Source: Prorocentrum cordatum
Taxonomy: Eukaryota > Sar > Dinophyceae > Prorocentrales > Prorocentraceae
Assembly: GCA_963575745.1 (NCBI GenBank)
Contig: CAUYUJ010015272.1
Span: 271,789-335,788 of the forward strand
DNA: 64,000 nt
Reading direction: 5' to 3'
Shown here: piece by piece, positions 49,735 through 59,589 of the stretch
Layout: each line of letters begins with the position of its first letter
How positions within the stretch are numbered: position 1 is the first letter of the stretch
Program-made: the position numbers and the translations under genes
Notes under the pieces: generated by a model
Seen by the model: only the letters and a program-made list of their open reading frames with translations
The model's database searches: none
What the model was told of the DNA's origin: nothing

Positions 49735-52700
49735 ATGGACGAGCGAAGAGTGCACCAGCTCGCGTGCGCGGCGGCTGGGGCCGTGGTGGGGGCGGCCGCG
49801 GCGCTGCTGCTGCGCCGGCGCTCCGCCGGCGTGGGGCACGGCGGCGAGGGAGGGCCCCCGGCGGACGTGGTCGTGAAGATCGGCGGGTCGGCGTGCACCA
49901 GGAAGCTCTGGGGGAAGGGGGGGGGGCAGGAGGAAGAGGAGGGGGAGGGGGCGGAGGGGGAGGAGGGGGAGGAGGGGGAGGAGGAGGAGGAGGAGGAGGA
50001 GGAGGAGGAGGAGGAGGAGGAGGTTGCAATATACTTCCCACTCCGCGGACGCACGTGACCGTCTCGTCCTGACAGTCCTGAATTGTACTAGAACGCCATT
50101 CCTGTGACTTCGAATGCACGAACCCTTGAATCTGCTGCAAACTTTCAAGACAACTGTGCGCAGCGCTAAGGCGAGAGCCATTTGTAAAAAAAGGCCGCCC
50201 TCCATATGTGAACCGGCTCTGAAACTTCCAAGGGGAATGCGCGCGGCGCTGTGGCGAGCGACACATTGTGAAGACGGGCCGCCACCCATCTGCGAATCTG
50301 TTGCAACTTTTCAAGACGTATGTGCGCAGCGCTACGGCGGGGACGAGATGCTGAAAGCCAGCCGCCCCCCATCGTTGACATTGCTGCACACTTTTAAGGC
50401 GCACGTGTGCGCGCCAAGGCGAGAATCACATTTTGAAAACGGGGCGCCCTACATGCTCTGAGCTTCAGGGTCACAAGTTGTGAGGAAGGCGCGGGCGATA
50501 CGCCTGGCCCGCCCCACCGGCACGGGGGGGGGGGGGCTACAGGGGAGAGTTAATCATGAAGACAAGGGGAAGAGCAGGAGGAGGAGGAGGAGGATTCTGC
50601 TACGAGGATTCTGCTATCCTGATCAGCCGTGCCATGAGCAAGAGAGCGCGACCGACGACGATGAGACAGCACGATCCCCCAGGCCTCTCTTGGGCGACAT
50701 GGGGCTGCATCAGAAAAGGCGGTTGGTGGTCGGGTGTCGCCCTTCCCCCAACCGATTCAAATTCCCAGAGATCTTCCGAGGATCGCCCCCAGGACATTGA
50801 GACACGCCGTGGCAGCACGCTGCCACTGCCTGCTTCTCGCACGCACGCTTGGGCAGCCCCGCTGCCACTGCCTGCTTGCTTCCCCCTTTTCCCACGAGTG
50901 GATTTCCTCCACTCCTGCTCTCGCGCAACGGGCTGATCTCTGCACTGTAACTGAGGGTAGCTCGTCCGTGCCCTGCCATTTCGCGCCGGAGCCCGTCCGT
51001 TGGCCCCTGCACTTCTCGCACGCGCTGCTTCTAGCGAGTGTAGCTAGATAGAATCGGGCTCCAACTTTGCCTCCCGTTTTTCCCAGCGCACGGTGGTGGC
51101 TAGGAAGGTGACGTTTGGCTCCAGCATTGCTTCCCTCTTCTCGCAGCGGCTTGCCCAGATCCCAACGCTGTAGCAGACGACGTCGGGCTCTGCCCTCGCC
51201 TCCCACTCCGTGCAGGATGGCGCTCTTCTCGCACACACTGTTCCCAGAGGTGTTAGCTCTGCCTTCGCCTCCCACTTCTCGCAGGGTGGCGCTCTTCTCG
51301 CACACACTGTTCCCAGAGGTGTTAGCTCTGCCTTCGCCTCCCACTTCTCGCAGGGTGGCGCTCTTCTCGCACACACTGTTCCCAGAGGTGTTAGCTATTC
51401 GACGTGTGGCTCCAGCTTTGCCTCCCTCTTCTCGCAGCGGCTTGCCCCGATCCCAACGCTGTAGCTGTCGACATCGGGCTCTGCCTTCGCCTCCCGCTTC
51501 TCGCAGGATGGCCGCGGCAGAACATTGCTCGCTTTTGTCGCACGCATTGTTCCCAGAGGCGTTAGCTAGAAGAGACACTCGGGCTCCAGCTTCGCCTCCC
51601 TTTTCTCGCAGCGGCTTGCCCCGATCCCAACGCTGTAGCTGTCGACATCGGGCTCTGCCTTCGCCTCCCACTTCTCGCAGGATTGCCGCGGCAGAACATT
51701 GCTTGCTTTTCTCGCACGCGCTGTTCCCAGAGGCGTTAGCTAGAAGAGACACTCGGGCTCCAGCTTCGCCTCCCTCTTCTCGCAGCGGCTTGCCCCGATC
51801 CCAACGCTGTAGCTGTCGACATCGGGCTCTGCCTTCGCCTCCCACTTCTCGCAGGATGGCCGCGGCAGAACATTGCTCGCTTTTCTCGCACGCACCTGTT
51901 CCCAGAGGCGTTAGCTAGTAGAGACACTCGGGCTCCAGCTTCGCCTCCCTCTTTTCGCAGCGGCTTGCCCCGATCCCAACGCTGTAGCTGTCGACATCGG
52001 GCTCTGCCTTCGCCTCCCACTTCTCGCAAGATGGCCGCGGCAGAACATTGTTCGCTTTCCTCGCCCACGCTGTTCCCAGAGGCGTTAGCTAGAAGAGACA
52101 CTCGGGCTCCAGCTTCGCCTCCCGCTTCTCGCAGGCCCTCCTCGCACGGACGACTCCCAGCGTTGCAGCTGATCGTGGCCCACCCGCGCATTTTGCACAG
52201 CGCCAGCGTCCGCTGCCACTGCGCGTTCCCTTTCTCGCACGGATTGTTCCCAGCGTTGTAGCTGATCGTGGCCCACCCGCGCCTTCGTCCCTGTCGCAGC
52301 GCCAGCTCTGGCTGCCACTGTTTGCTTTCTCGCAGCGTGAGCTCTGCCTGCCACTGCTGGTCTTCTCTCACGGCCTGATCCCTACGCTGTAGCTGATCAC
52401 GACTCTGTTGTCCCCGCACTCTGCCCGCGGCGCCGCATCGGCTGGCGCCCAGGTCTGCCAGGAGGTGGAGGAGGGTGGAGACGGAGAGGAGGAGGAGGGG
52501 GCGGGAGGGGGCGGGCATCCTTGCAGCTGCGCGTTCTCCTGATTTCAGCGTTGTAGCTGATGACGTGGGGCTCCGCGCTGCTTCTTCATGACTCGGGCGC
52601 GCAGCGCCACTTCGAAGTTTGCGCGCCGCATCGTCCAAGGGGCCCGGAGCAGGGGGGGGCCGCTCGGACGCGAAATGGCTGAGGAGGAGGAGGAGGAGGA

Positions 52701-55700
52701 GGAGGAGGAAGAGGAGGAGGAGGAGGAGGAGGAGGAGGAGGAGGAGGAGGAGGAGGAGGAGGAGGAGGAGGGGGGAAGAGAAGCGGGAGGGGGAGGAGGA
52801 GGGGGGAAGAGAAGGGGAACGGGGAGGAGGACGTGGATGAGGAGGGGGAGGAGGGAGAGGCGCACCGAAGTTTGGGATGGGGCGCCAGGATGCTGGGGAG
52901 GAGGGGAGAGGATTGGGTCGGATCGGGCACTTGGGTCAAGGTTGGTGCCCTCCAGCAGAGGACGGAGGTGGAGGCCCTGCATCGCCCAAGAGCGCACGCC
53001 TTTCAGGGTGCCCGTGCCGCCTCCGCCCTCCCTGCCGCCTCCGCCCTCCCTGCCGAGAGAGCCCAACTTTCGTGAGGCGACAGCTGCACACAACCGCCCA
53101 TGGGCCACAGTGATTACATGTATGATTGCCGCTATGGTTCGTCTACCCAGACAGGAGTGGCGGCAGCTCTAGCTCGCCTGCCTGAACAGGAGCGGCTGCA
53201 GTGGCGCGCCCGTGACCGCCACTGGTCGTGTCCAGAACTCGCCAAAGCGTTTGACGAGCCACAGCACAGTGCGGAGCGACCCGTGCAGCAGCGTCTCTCA
53301 CGCAGTCATGATGTTTGTCCATCCTGGGCCGCTGACGCGCAAGAGTGAGAGAGAGAAAGAGGCTGAAGCTCGGGGGAGCCGACGCCGAGGGCCATCGTCA
53401 TCCCACCCTTCATGGAACTGACACTCAGCGCGGAGTCTGTGTTCTCTTCATAACAGCTTCATGTTATCCTGTAGCTGCACCGGCAAGGTCTGCTGCGTCT
53501 GAACTTTCTTTCTGGTATCGTTGATCTCCTGATGGAATCGTCAAAAGGGGGGAGAAATAGGACTGGTACTCCCCTAGTTTGTCATAGATCTCCTGCTTGA
53601 TCTCAGCGTCGCAATCCTTCGACATGTCCAGCTGCACCTTTCACCTCGTCGCTGATCTCGTGAAATCGGTTTCGAGAGCTATTGGGTGTCTAGCTTATGC
53701 TGGCCAGCGGGAGCCTCGTAGGAGTCCTGCATATTCAACTGCTGTTTGCCATGCCTCTTGAGGTCATCGAGGTCCTTCACGATCATGCCAAGGCCGATCT
53801 TGAGCTGGTGGATGTCTGGCGTGTGGCCGCCAGCGCCTGCATATTCAACTGCTGGTGTACCTGTTCCTTGAGGTCCCCTAAGGTAAGCAAAGATCTTGAT
53901 ACTTAAAGCGTCGTCTATTAACCTCTCTTGGTTGTCGAAGCCGATGTCGAAGAGTTGCGGGGCCTGGGAATACACTCTTCTGCATTTTCCCGCCTTGATA
54001 TCCTTGGGATCCGTATTCACCTCAGACTTCCGCCCTGGCATCTTCTGCACACGATCGAATATGTCCTGAACCTTACTGGCGAACGCCTCCTTGCCAGAGT
54101 TCTCGCTGGGCTTGGGCTCTACCGGCGGCGTCTAGCCAGAGACCGAAGCAGCGACTACCTGCAGCTAGCTTGTCCGAGAAGGGGTGGCTATGGATGTCAA
54201 CCCCGACACCGTGCCGCTTCACACCACCACCGCCAGCGGCCGAGGCCTCTCGGCAGCTGGCGACGTGGGGTCAGCAAGCCAAGCCGTTTGAGCTTGGTGT
54301 TGCGTCGCTCCTTGGTCCGCGTTCAGCGCTGCCTGTCGAGTCGCCCTCAAGCCGCAGACGAACGCATCCGTGCATCGAGCCCTGGGACGAGGCGCATGCA
54401 CACTTGGGCTCTGGCTTGAGAGCACTGGGCCCCCCTGGCTTGACAGGGGGCGACGGAGGAGCAGGACCAGGAGCGGGAGAAGGGGGAGGAGGAGGGGGAG
54501 GAGGCAGGGGAGGAGGAGGGGGTGGAGGGGGACGACACGAGGGGGTCAGGAGTGCCTCCAGCTCGCAGACGCCTGGAGGCCCCCGTTGCTCGTCAGAGCT
54601 GAGCAGGCGTTTGAGCCTGACCAGTCCACCTGAAGGGCAGCCTGTCGCCTCCCCACCGACTGGTGGAAGAACGATGGGTGCCCCTAGGAGTTCGTTCTCT
54701 GTGGCGCATGTGGGGATCGAATGGGCGTCAGCTGTGTGCGCAGGAGGAGGCGGAGTAGGAGGAGGAGGAGGAGGAGGAGGAGGAGGAGGAGGAGGAGGAG
54801 GGGGGAGCAGGGGGGTCATCAGCGGGTCGGCGTGCACCAGGAAGCCCGGCAGAGGGGAGGTGTCCACCACGAAGTACCTCCAGGCCTCCGCACGGCTGTG
54901 CCCAGGCCCAGGTCCTGGCGGGTTCGGGCACCCCGCCTGTCCAGGAGAGCCACAGACAAACAACAGTACGAACATAATTTGTTCGAGGCCCGCGCGGATA
55001 TGTAGTAGATCGGCGCCCAAACCCTAAACCCACTGATAATGCCGGGGGAGCCATGGGCAGCGCTGCTCGAGACACGCCCTGGAGCTCGAGACCGAGGAAG
55101 CTGGAGATACACGTGGCCGAATTTAGAAGGAACAGAACGGGGCATACACGTCAACTTTTGGAGGTACTCGCGCAGCTCCAACATTTTATGAGTATGCCGC
55201 TTCCTGTTCATCTACAGAGTCCGGGCCGCCCCGGGTGGTTGGCCTGCGCGGGTCTGTGCGGTGGTGGGCCGCTTTCCCCCCTCCGACAGGAAGGCGGAGT
55301 TCGAGACGCTGCACGCCGAGAACCTCGCGGCAGCGGCGAAGCAGATCGGGGAGGTGCACAGGTCTGGCAAGCGCGTGGCCATCATCCACGGCGCGGGCTC
55401 GTTCGGCCACCAACAGGCTTCTCCTTTGCCCCTTTCCTTCTCCTCTTCATCTTCCCGCCTTTCTTTTCCTTCTTCCTCATCCTCCCCATCTTTCTCATCC
55501 ACCCACCAGCAGGCCAGGGAGTACGGCGTGTCCAAGGGCGTCGGGGAAGGGCCGCTGGCGTACCCGCTGGCCGGAAGGCTGCGCGAGGGCTTTGCGAAGA
55601 CACGCCTCTCCGTCACGACACTCAACAAGCACGTCATTACCGCCCTGATCGAGCAGGGGCTGCCCGCAGTGACCATGTCGCCGTGCCCCTTCGTCGGCAC

Positions 55701-56371
55701 GGCGAAGAAGAAGCTACCAAGCTCGCGACTGCCCGCCGACGCTGTCGCGGGCGCCAGGGGACTGGTCCGCGCAGGCTTCGTGCCGGTCGTGCACGGGGAC
55801 GCCATCCTCGACTGCGAGCAGGGTTGCGCCATCCTCAGCGGCGACGTCTGGATGGTTGAGTTCTGCAAGGAGCTGCAGGCGAAGAGTGCGGTGTTCATCA
55901 CGGACGTGGACGGGGTGTTCACCAAGCCGCCCTGGGAGGAGGGCTCGCAGCTGGTGCGCGAGATCCTGGTGGACGGAAAGACAGGCTGGAGGGCCGGAGG
56001 ACGTACAAAACATCATCAACGCAAGATTTCGGAGCTCCGCGCCGCCCCCTGACGGCGCCTCTGGCGCCGCCCCTGGCGCGCGGAGTCCAGGGCCGATCCC
56101 AGAGGTCCGCGCGGAGCTCCGAACGGTCAGGTTTCATACAGTTTGTTGCTCCTCTGCAGGCGAGCTGGAGCTCACTGGCGTCGCCACCACGACGGCCGAC
56201 CACGACGTGACCGGCGGCCTCAGGGCCAAGCTGGAGAGCGCCGCCGAGGTGCTCCTGCGGTCGCCGACCGTGCAGGCGGTCTACATCGTCCGCGCGGGGA
56301 GCGAGTCCGCGGCCCAGGCGCTCCGGGGCGAGACGCCGGCGAGAGGCACTGCGCTGCGGAGGCGCAGGTGA
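49735..56371 (+). CDS. IPK: Isopentenyl phosphate kinase, four exons, 325 aa
   Basis: Exons 49735-49901, 55290-55416, 55513-55984 and 56160-56371 join in phase. The enzyme (amino acid kinase fold) uses ATP to turn isopentenyl phosphate into isopentenyl diphosphate, feeding isoprenoid synthesis. Motifs: VVKIGGSACTRK near residues 45-57; IIHGAGSFGH with the substrate His at about 89; YGVSKGVG; VVHGDAILD at 192; ILSGD ending at 209; ITDVDGVF from 229; DVTGGLRAKL near 271-280, all in the family order. The start ATG (49735) gives MDERRVHQ, then a hydrophobic stretch (residues 9-25) and RRR, a likely membrane anchor or targeting signal not found in archaeal IPK. An in-frame alternative start at 49534 is less likely. 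A pyrimidine stretch before an AG near 49702 could accept a spliced leader. The length fits the family (about 260) plus the N-terminal extension. Confidence 0.9.
49912..50025. repeat. GGA tract in IPK intron 1
   Basis: GGAGGAGGAGGAGG sequence starting ten bases after the donor. It extends an open frame past exon 1 (poly-Glu or poly-Gly), which should not be read as protein. Confidence 0.9.
50120..50450. repeat. ~83-bp degenerate tandem repeat, four copies
   Basis: Units start near 50126, 50211, 50291 and 50376 and share CTGCAAACTTTCAAGAC, TGTGCGCAGCGCTA(A/C)GGCG and a GGCCGCC(C/A)(T/C)CC element. Confidence 0.75.
50730..52560 (-). pseudogene. Antisense PPR-repeat fossil inside IPK intron 1
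   Basis: On the minus strand, pieces in all frames match the pentatricopeptide repeat style common in dinoflagellates: ATISYNAGNNPCEKGNAQWQ then RTLALCKM, ATISCNAGSRPCEEG, AEPDVVCYSVGIWASRCEKR, EKREAKLEPEC, and ATLSYSAEISPL. PPR proteins bind organellar RNA. Here part of the region (51460-52130) has been amplified as a 174-bp tandem array and every frame is broken, so it is not functional. The sense is opposite to IPK. Confidence 0.75.
51440..52130. repeat. 174-bp tandem repeat, four copies
   Basis: GTAGCTGTCGACATCGGGCT recurs at 51461, 51635, 51809 and 51984 (spacing 174, 174, 175). Shorter related units of ~63 bases (51240-51390) repeat GTTCCCAGAGGTGTTAGCTC. The array is derived from the antisense PPR sequence. 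Confidence 0.9.
52680..52860. repeat. GGA/GAG microsatellite
   Basis: About 90 bases of near-perfect GAGGAGGAG, then GGGGGA-rich sequence. Poly-Glu, poly-Arg or poly-Ser frames are by-products. Confidence 0.95.
52870..53455. other. Intron 1 sequence without recognised content
   Basis: Unique-looking sequence with a short tandem CTCCCTGCCGCCTCCGCC (53025-53060). No domain in any frame. Confidence 0.5.
53460..54115 (-). pseudogene. Antisense coiled-coil protein remnant in IPK intron 1
   Basis: Minus frame: ENSGKEAFASKVQDIFDRVQ, then KMPGRKSEVNTDPKDIKAGK, RRVYSQAPQLFDIGFDNQER and IHQLKIGLGMIVKDLDDLKR, ending at a TAG at 53679. Past the stop, other frames continue VQLDMSKDCDAEIKQEIYDK and EINDTRKKVQTQQTLPVQLQ. 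Protein-like, helical and charged, but with stops and shifts. It may be ORF1 of a retroelement or an exon of a lost gene. No family is recognised. Confidence 0.5.
54455..54540. repeat. GGA-rich tract
   Basis: GGAGGAGGAGGGGGAGGAGG-type sequence in intron 1. No coding value. Confidence 0.85.
54745..54805. repeat. GGA microsatellite
   Basis: About 55 bases of GGAGGAGGA just upstream of the second copy of the exon 1 end. Confidence 0.9.
54822..54845 (+). repeat. 24-base duplicate of the IPK exon 1/intron 1 border
   Basis: GCGGGTCGGCGTGCACCAGG plus AAGC is identical to 49883-49906, which spans the exon 1 donor site (codes GSACTRK). In the second copy the flanking bases also match (ATC before, C after). 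It could be a target-site duplication around a 4.9-kb insertion, or a decoy/alternative donor. Confidence 0.85.
55135..55212. repeat. Hairpin element B (MITE-like) in IPK intron 1
   Basis: GCATACACGTCAACTTTTGG AG pairs imperfectly with CTCCAACATTTTATGAGTATGC. Its right end (TATGCCG, then TGTTCATCTA) matches that of element A at 48262-48286, so the two are one family. Confidence 0.65.
55417..55512 (+). other. IPK intron 2 (96 bp, GC-AG)
   Basis: Exon 2 ends GGCCACCAACAG; the intron is GCTTCTCC...CCACCAGCAG; exon 3 starts GCCAGGGAG. It is pyrimidine-rich throughout. CAGGC is shared by both borders. Its length is a multiple of three and it has no stop, so an unspliced message would insert 32 Ser/Pro-rich residues between GSFGHQQ and AREYGV. 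Confidence 0.85.
55985..56159 (+). other. IPK intron 3 (175 bp, GC-AG) with perfect inverted repeat
   Basis: Exon 3 ends GGAAAGACAG, the intron starts GCTGGAGG and ends CTCTGCAG, and exon 4 starts GCGAGCTGGAG. TTCGGAGCTCCGCGC (56028-56042) pairs perfectly with GCGCGGAGCTCCGAA (56109-56123), and the interior is GC-rich and also self-complementary (GGCGCC). CAGGC and GCTGGAG occur at both borders. Confidence 0.88.
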
Positions 56372-56930
56372 GCCTGCTCGGCTCCCCGGCGCAGCCCCGG
56401 CCCCCCGACGGGCGGCCCCCTCTGAGGCCCTGGCCACTCAGCCCTCCTCGTTCGCTGCTCTGCATCGCTTCGCCCAGAAGCGGCAAGTGAGAGGCCAACA
56501 GTTTTCGCCGAGACACCAGCGGCATGTCGGTATGGCGCGGGGAAGGAGCGGCCGAATTCGTTGCGCGTATGTTTTGAACTGTACTGGTGGGACAGCGGTT
56601 GATGTGATCGTCGCCCAGATCAGAAACAAATTCTTCACATGCGCCGATCGTTGCTGAATGGCTCTGAGGAGGACTGCCCTGCCTCGGCTTGCCAGCTAAC
56701 CAGCCGCTGCCTTCTCTGGAATGAATCATCATATTCGAGACCTGCAGACAGATTTGCAAGTCTCCCGATCGCGCGTGATGTCCATCCTGCACTAGCGCAC
56801 GTGCCTCGGCGTAGTCGTCGTCTTCCTCCTCTGGCACTTCTCCCAGCTCTTCTGAGCGTGGTTCTCTGTGATGACGCGGCTCTTTATCACCTCGAAGAGC
56901 ATGCGCTGGCTGCAGTCTCAGCGCCCCTCG
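56372..56930. other. Spacer downstream of IPK
   Basis: No gene recognised. The sequence GTGAGCC directly at the IPK stop would also be a good GT donor, but no further IPK-like exon is visible. Confidence 0.5.
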
Positions 56931-57760
56931 GACGAATCGTGCCCCACAGGGTGCTTCACCCGCGGCCCCAGCGGGTGCGTCCGCATGCCCCCCCCCCACA
57001 CTCTTTCGGCACACCCCTCACCCAGACCGTGGCTCCGCGGGGAGCTTCAACTGCGGACCTGCGGGGGCAAGTTCGCATGCCGCTCCCGCCAGTTCGGCAC
57101 ACGCGCACGCACACGCCTCGGATGGCTCATGGCTCCCAGGGAGCTCCATTCACGGCCTCACCGTGGTGCTTTCGCACGCCGCCCCAAGGGAGCTCCACCT
57201 ACGGCCCCAACAGGTCTGCCGCATGCCGCTCCCCTACCATTTCTGCACGGATCGTGCCCAGCACGGTGCTCCTCGTACGGCCCACGTGGGCAACTCCGCA
57301 TGCCGCCCCCGCCCATTTCGGCACACCCCTTGCGCAGCTCGTGCCCCCCACACATGGTGATAAGCTTCTCTTCCACCACCACTTGGAGGGGGCAAGAAGG
57401 TGGAGGGTGAGGAGGAGGAGGAGGAGGAGGAGGAGGAGGAGGAAGAGGAGGAGGAGGAGGACCCCCTCCCCCTCCTACTTACGGTGGTGGCGGTGGAACA
57501 CAAGCCCACCACATAGCTCGACGTGCGGTACCAGTGGGGGTGTTCGCGTGCAGCGCCACTGCTTTTTCGGCACCGTGCCCCAAACGGGAGCACCACCCAC
57601 GGCCTCACTGGGTGCGTTCGCATGCGGGCCTCCGCCCCTTTCGGCACACCTCTCACGCGATACCGTGCTACACCTGTGGCCGCAGTGGGCGCGTTCGCGT
57701 GGGGGCATTCGCCCCATCGGCACGCTCCTCACGCGGATCGTGCCCCATGAGTCCAGCGCG
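56930..57760. repeat. ~75-90 bp degenerate minisatellite
   Basis: CGCATGCC recurs at 56982, 57074, 57220 and 57297, with TTTCGGCACACC, ATCGTGCCCC and GGAGCTCCA in each unit. A GGA tract (57405-57460) interrupts it. The 404-codon plus frame through it is Arg/Pro/His-rich and not credible. Confidence 0.75.
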
Positions 57761-57779
57761 CATTTGCATGTTTGCCCCG

Positions 57780-59050
57780 CAGTCCACTATCGGCACCGCC
57801 GCGTGGCAAGCAATTATATATGTATATCTATTTGTGAACATACATATGTGTAGATATGCATATACACGTATGTATACACAAGATTTGAAGCTCGCTGCGC
57901 TTCGCTTTAAAGTCTTGGTACAGTGCACAGTGTGCGATGCGAGGGGAGTGGAGGACAAACGGGCGTATTGGGCCGAAACGCAGCTACATGTGGAGACAAC
58001 GGGGGCTGCGAGAATCAGCAAAGCACGTGGGGCGGTGGAAGAGGTGTGAACGGCTCGACGACGGCGACGACGACGTTGTCGTTGTCGTCGTCGCCGTCGT
58101 CGGTCATCTTGAGGTGGTCTCAGGCCTTCTGTAACCGCTCTTGGGGGCGTTTCGGCTGTTGTGGGCCTGCGGCAACGGATGATGAGAGCGCCGATCGTGA
58201 CATTGGAAGGAGACGTAGGACTACAGTAATGATGAAGTAGTGGTGGTGCCGACGGGTACGGGGGAGATGGAGGGTTCGGGAGCCAGTTGGGGGTGTGGGC
58301 TGGAGGGAGGTGGGGGGCGGCAAGTGACAGCACCTCCGGTTTGGAAGACCGGGGTCACCAGGGCCAGATGATGATAATGATGACGACGTCGTCGAAGAGT
58401 TTGTGAAAGGAAGGATGTTTTTTTTGGGGGAGGTGGTATGAGGGCGTGCGGTGAGCGTCTGGGGTGGTTGGGAGCTTTGCTGGGTTGTTTGTGGAACCGT
58501 AAGACTTTGGGGGGCTGCTGGGCGGTTTGTCTGGCGGTGTGACGTGCTCGGGAACGCAGAGGCTCTCGGGTGTCCTCTTGGGGAAGATGGAGACCTCGGA
58601 AGACTGCAGTAAGTGGCGTTTGGGGGCTTCGTGAAGGTTTGGGTGAGTTTTTGTTGCGTTGGGGGCGTGTGTTGGGGCTGTGTGTGTTTCTCGGGTGGTC
58701 TTTAGGGAGCGATGGAGCGCTCGGAGGCCTGTTGTCAGCGTGGGGCTCGGGGGTTCGGAAAATGACAGGGGGGGGCTTCGAGAAGGGGAGTTTCCAGGGG
58801 CGAACGACGACAATGAGGAAGGCACCGTCCAGAATGTGTTTGGGGTGGCGCGGGAGGGGTCCGGCTGGCTCGGAGGGTCGAATAATGGCCCCTGGACCAA
58901 TCCACGGGTATTTTCCATGTAGTTTTGCGAAGGGGTGCAGCCATGGCCTTGGAAGTCCCGTATAGGCCCACGAAAGCGTGACGACGTCGTAAAAGATCCG
59001 TGAGCTTCGGTTCCTCATTTGTCATCGACGCGGGGCGAGAGTGAGGTGCA
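57780..59050. other. Spacer without supported gene
   Basis: It contains TATATGTATAT-type sequence (57810-57890), a short GACGACGACG stretch (58060-58095) and a TG-rich part (58440-58760). A 265-codon minus frame (58221-59018) is Pro/His/Arg-rich without motifs and is left unassigned. Confidence 0.5.
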
Positions 59051-59059
59051 CCTGGGCGT

Positions 59060-59295
59060 CGAAGGCCTCTTTGATCCCCCTCCTCCCTCCCTCCCTCCCC
59101 AAAGTGACTGCAACATCGGAATGTCCGCGAATGGCCGATGCCAGCAAGCTACACGGAAACTCCAGCGATGAGTCGGGGCGTCGAAGGTCTTTTTGAGTCC
59201 TTTCCTCCTCCCTCCCCAAAGTGGACGCCGCATCGGAATGTCCGCGAAGGGCCGATGCCAGCAAGCTGCACAGAAACATTCAAGCGACGAGTCGG
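59060..59295 (+). repeat. 117-bp tandem duplication
   Basis: TCGGAATGTCCGCGAA(T/G)GGCC occurs at 59116 and 59233, with matching flanks (GGCGTCGAAGG upstream, CGATGCCAGCAAGCT downstream). Confidence 0.85.
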
Positions 59296-59589
59296 GAGAG
59301 GATCAAGGAGGCAGGAAGCGGAAGGAGGACCAGGACATTGGATCAGGGAAGTCGTCGGCCCCAGGGGGCACAGGTGGAAAGATCTGGCCAGCCCTGGAAC
59401 AGAAGCGCCTTCCCCTTAAGCGCTCGTGGTCGCCAGGGCCTGTCCAGGCCATCGTTGTGGTCTGGGGCCCTGCACGCGAGTTCCAAGTGGCCGAAGTGGC
59501 GGGCCAGAGAAGCCTTAGGGCCCTTGGGGCCCCCGTGGATGGGCCAGAGAGAGCCTCGGGGACCTCCAAGGCCTTCCAGATTCTATCGA

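Larger units (their letters stand above)
49902..55289 (+). other. IPK intron 1 (5388 bp, GA-AG)
   Basis: Exon 1 ends TGCACCAG and the intron begins GAAGCTC; the intron ends CTCCGACAG and exon 2 begins GAAGGCG. So the donor is GA and the same AGGAAG occurs at both borders. Phase is right only with these borders (AG + G gives Arg, then Lys-Ala-Glu-Phe). It holds the repeats listed below and is far larger than introns 2 and 3. Confidence 0.8.

Noticed and set aside
49912-50058. Poly-Glu or poly-Gly extension of IPK exon 1
   Set aside because: It is read-through into a GGA microsatellite after the donor site; joining exon 1 to exon 2 restores the kinase sequence exactly.
58221-59018. 265-codon minus ORF
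   Set aside because: Pro/His/Arg-rich, antisense to TG-rich sequence, without recognisable domain; not enough to call a gene.
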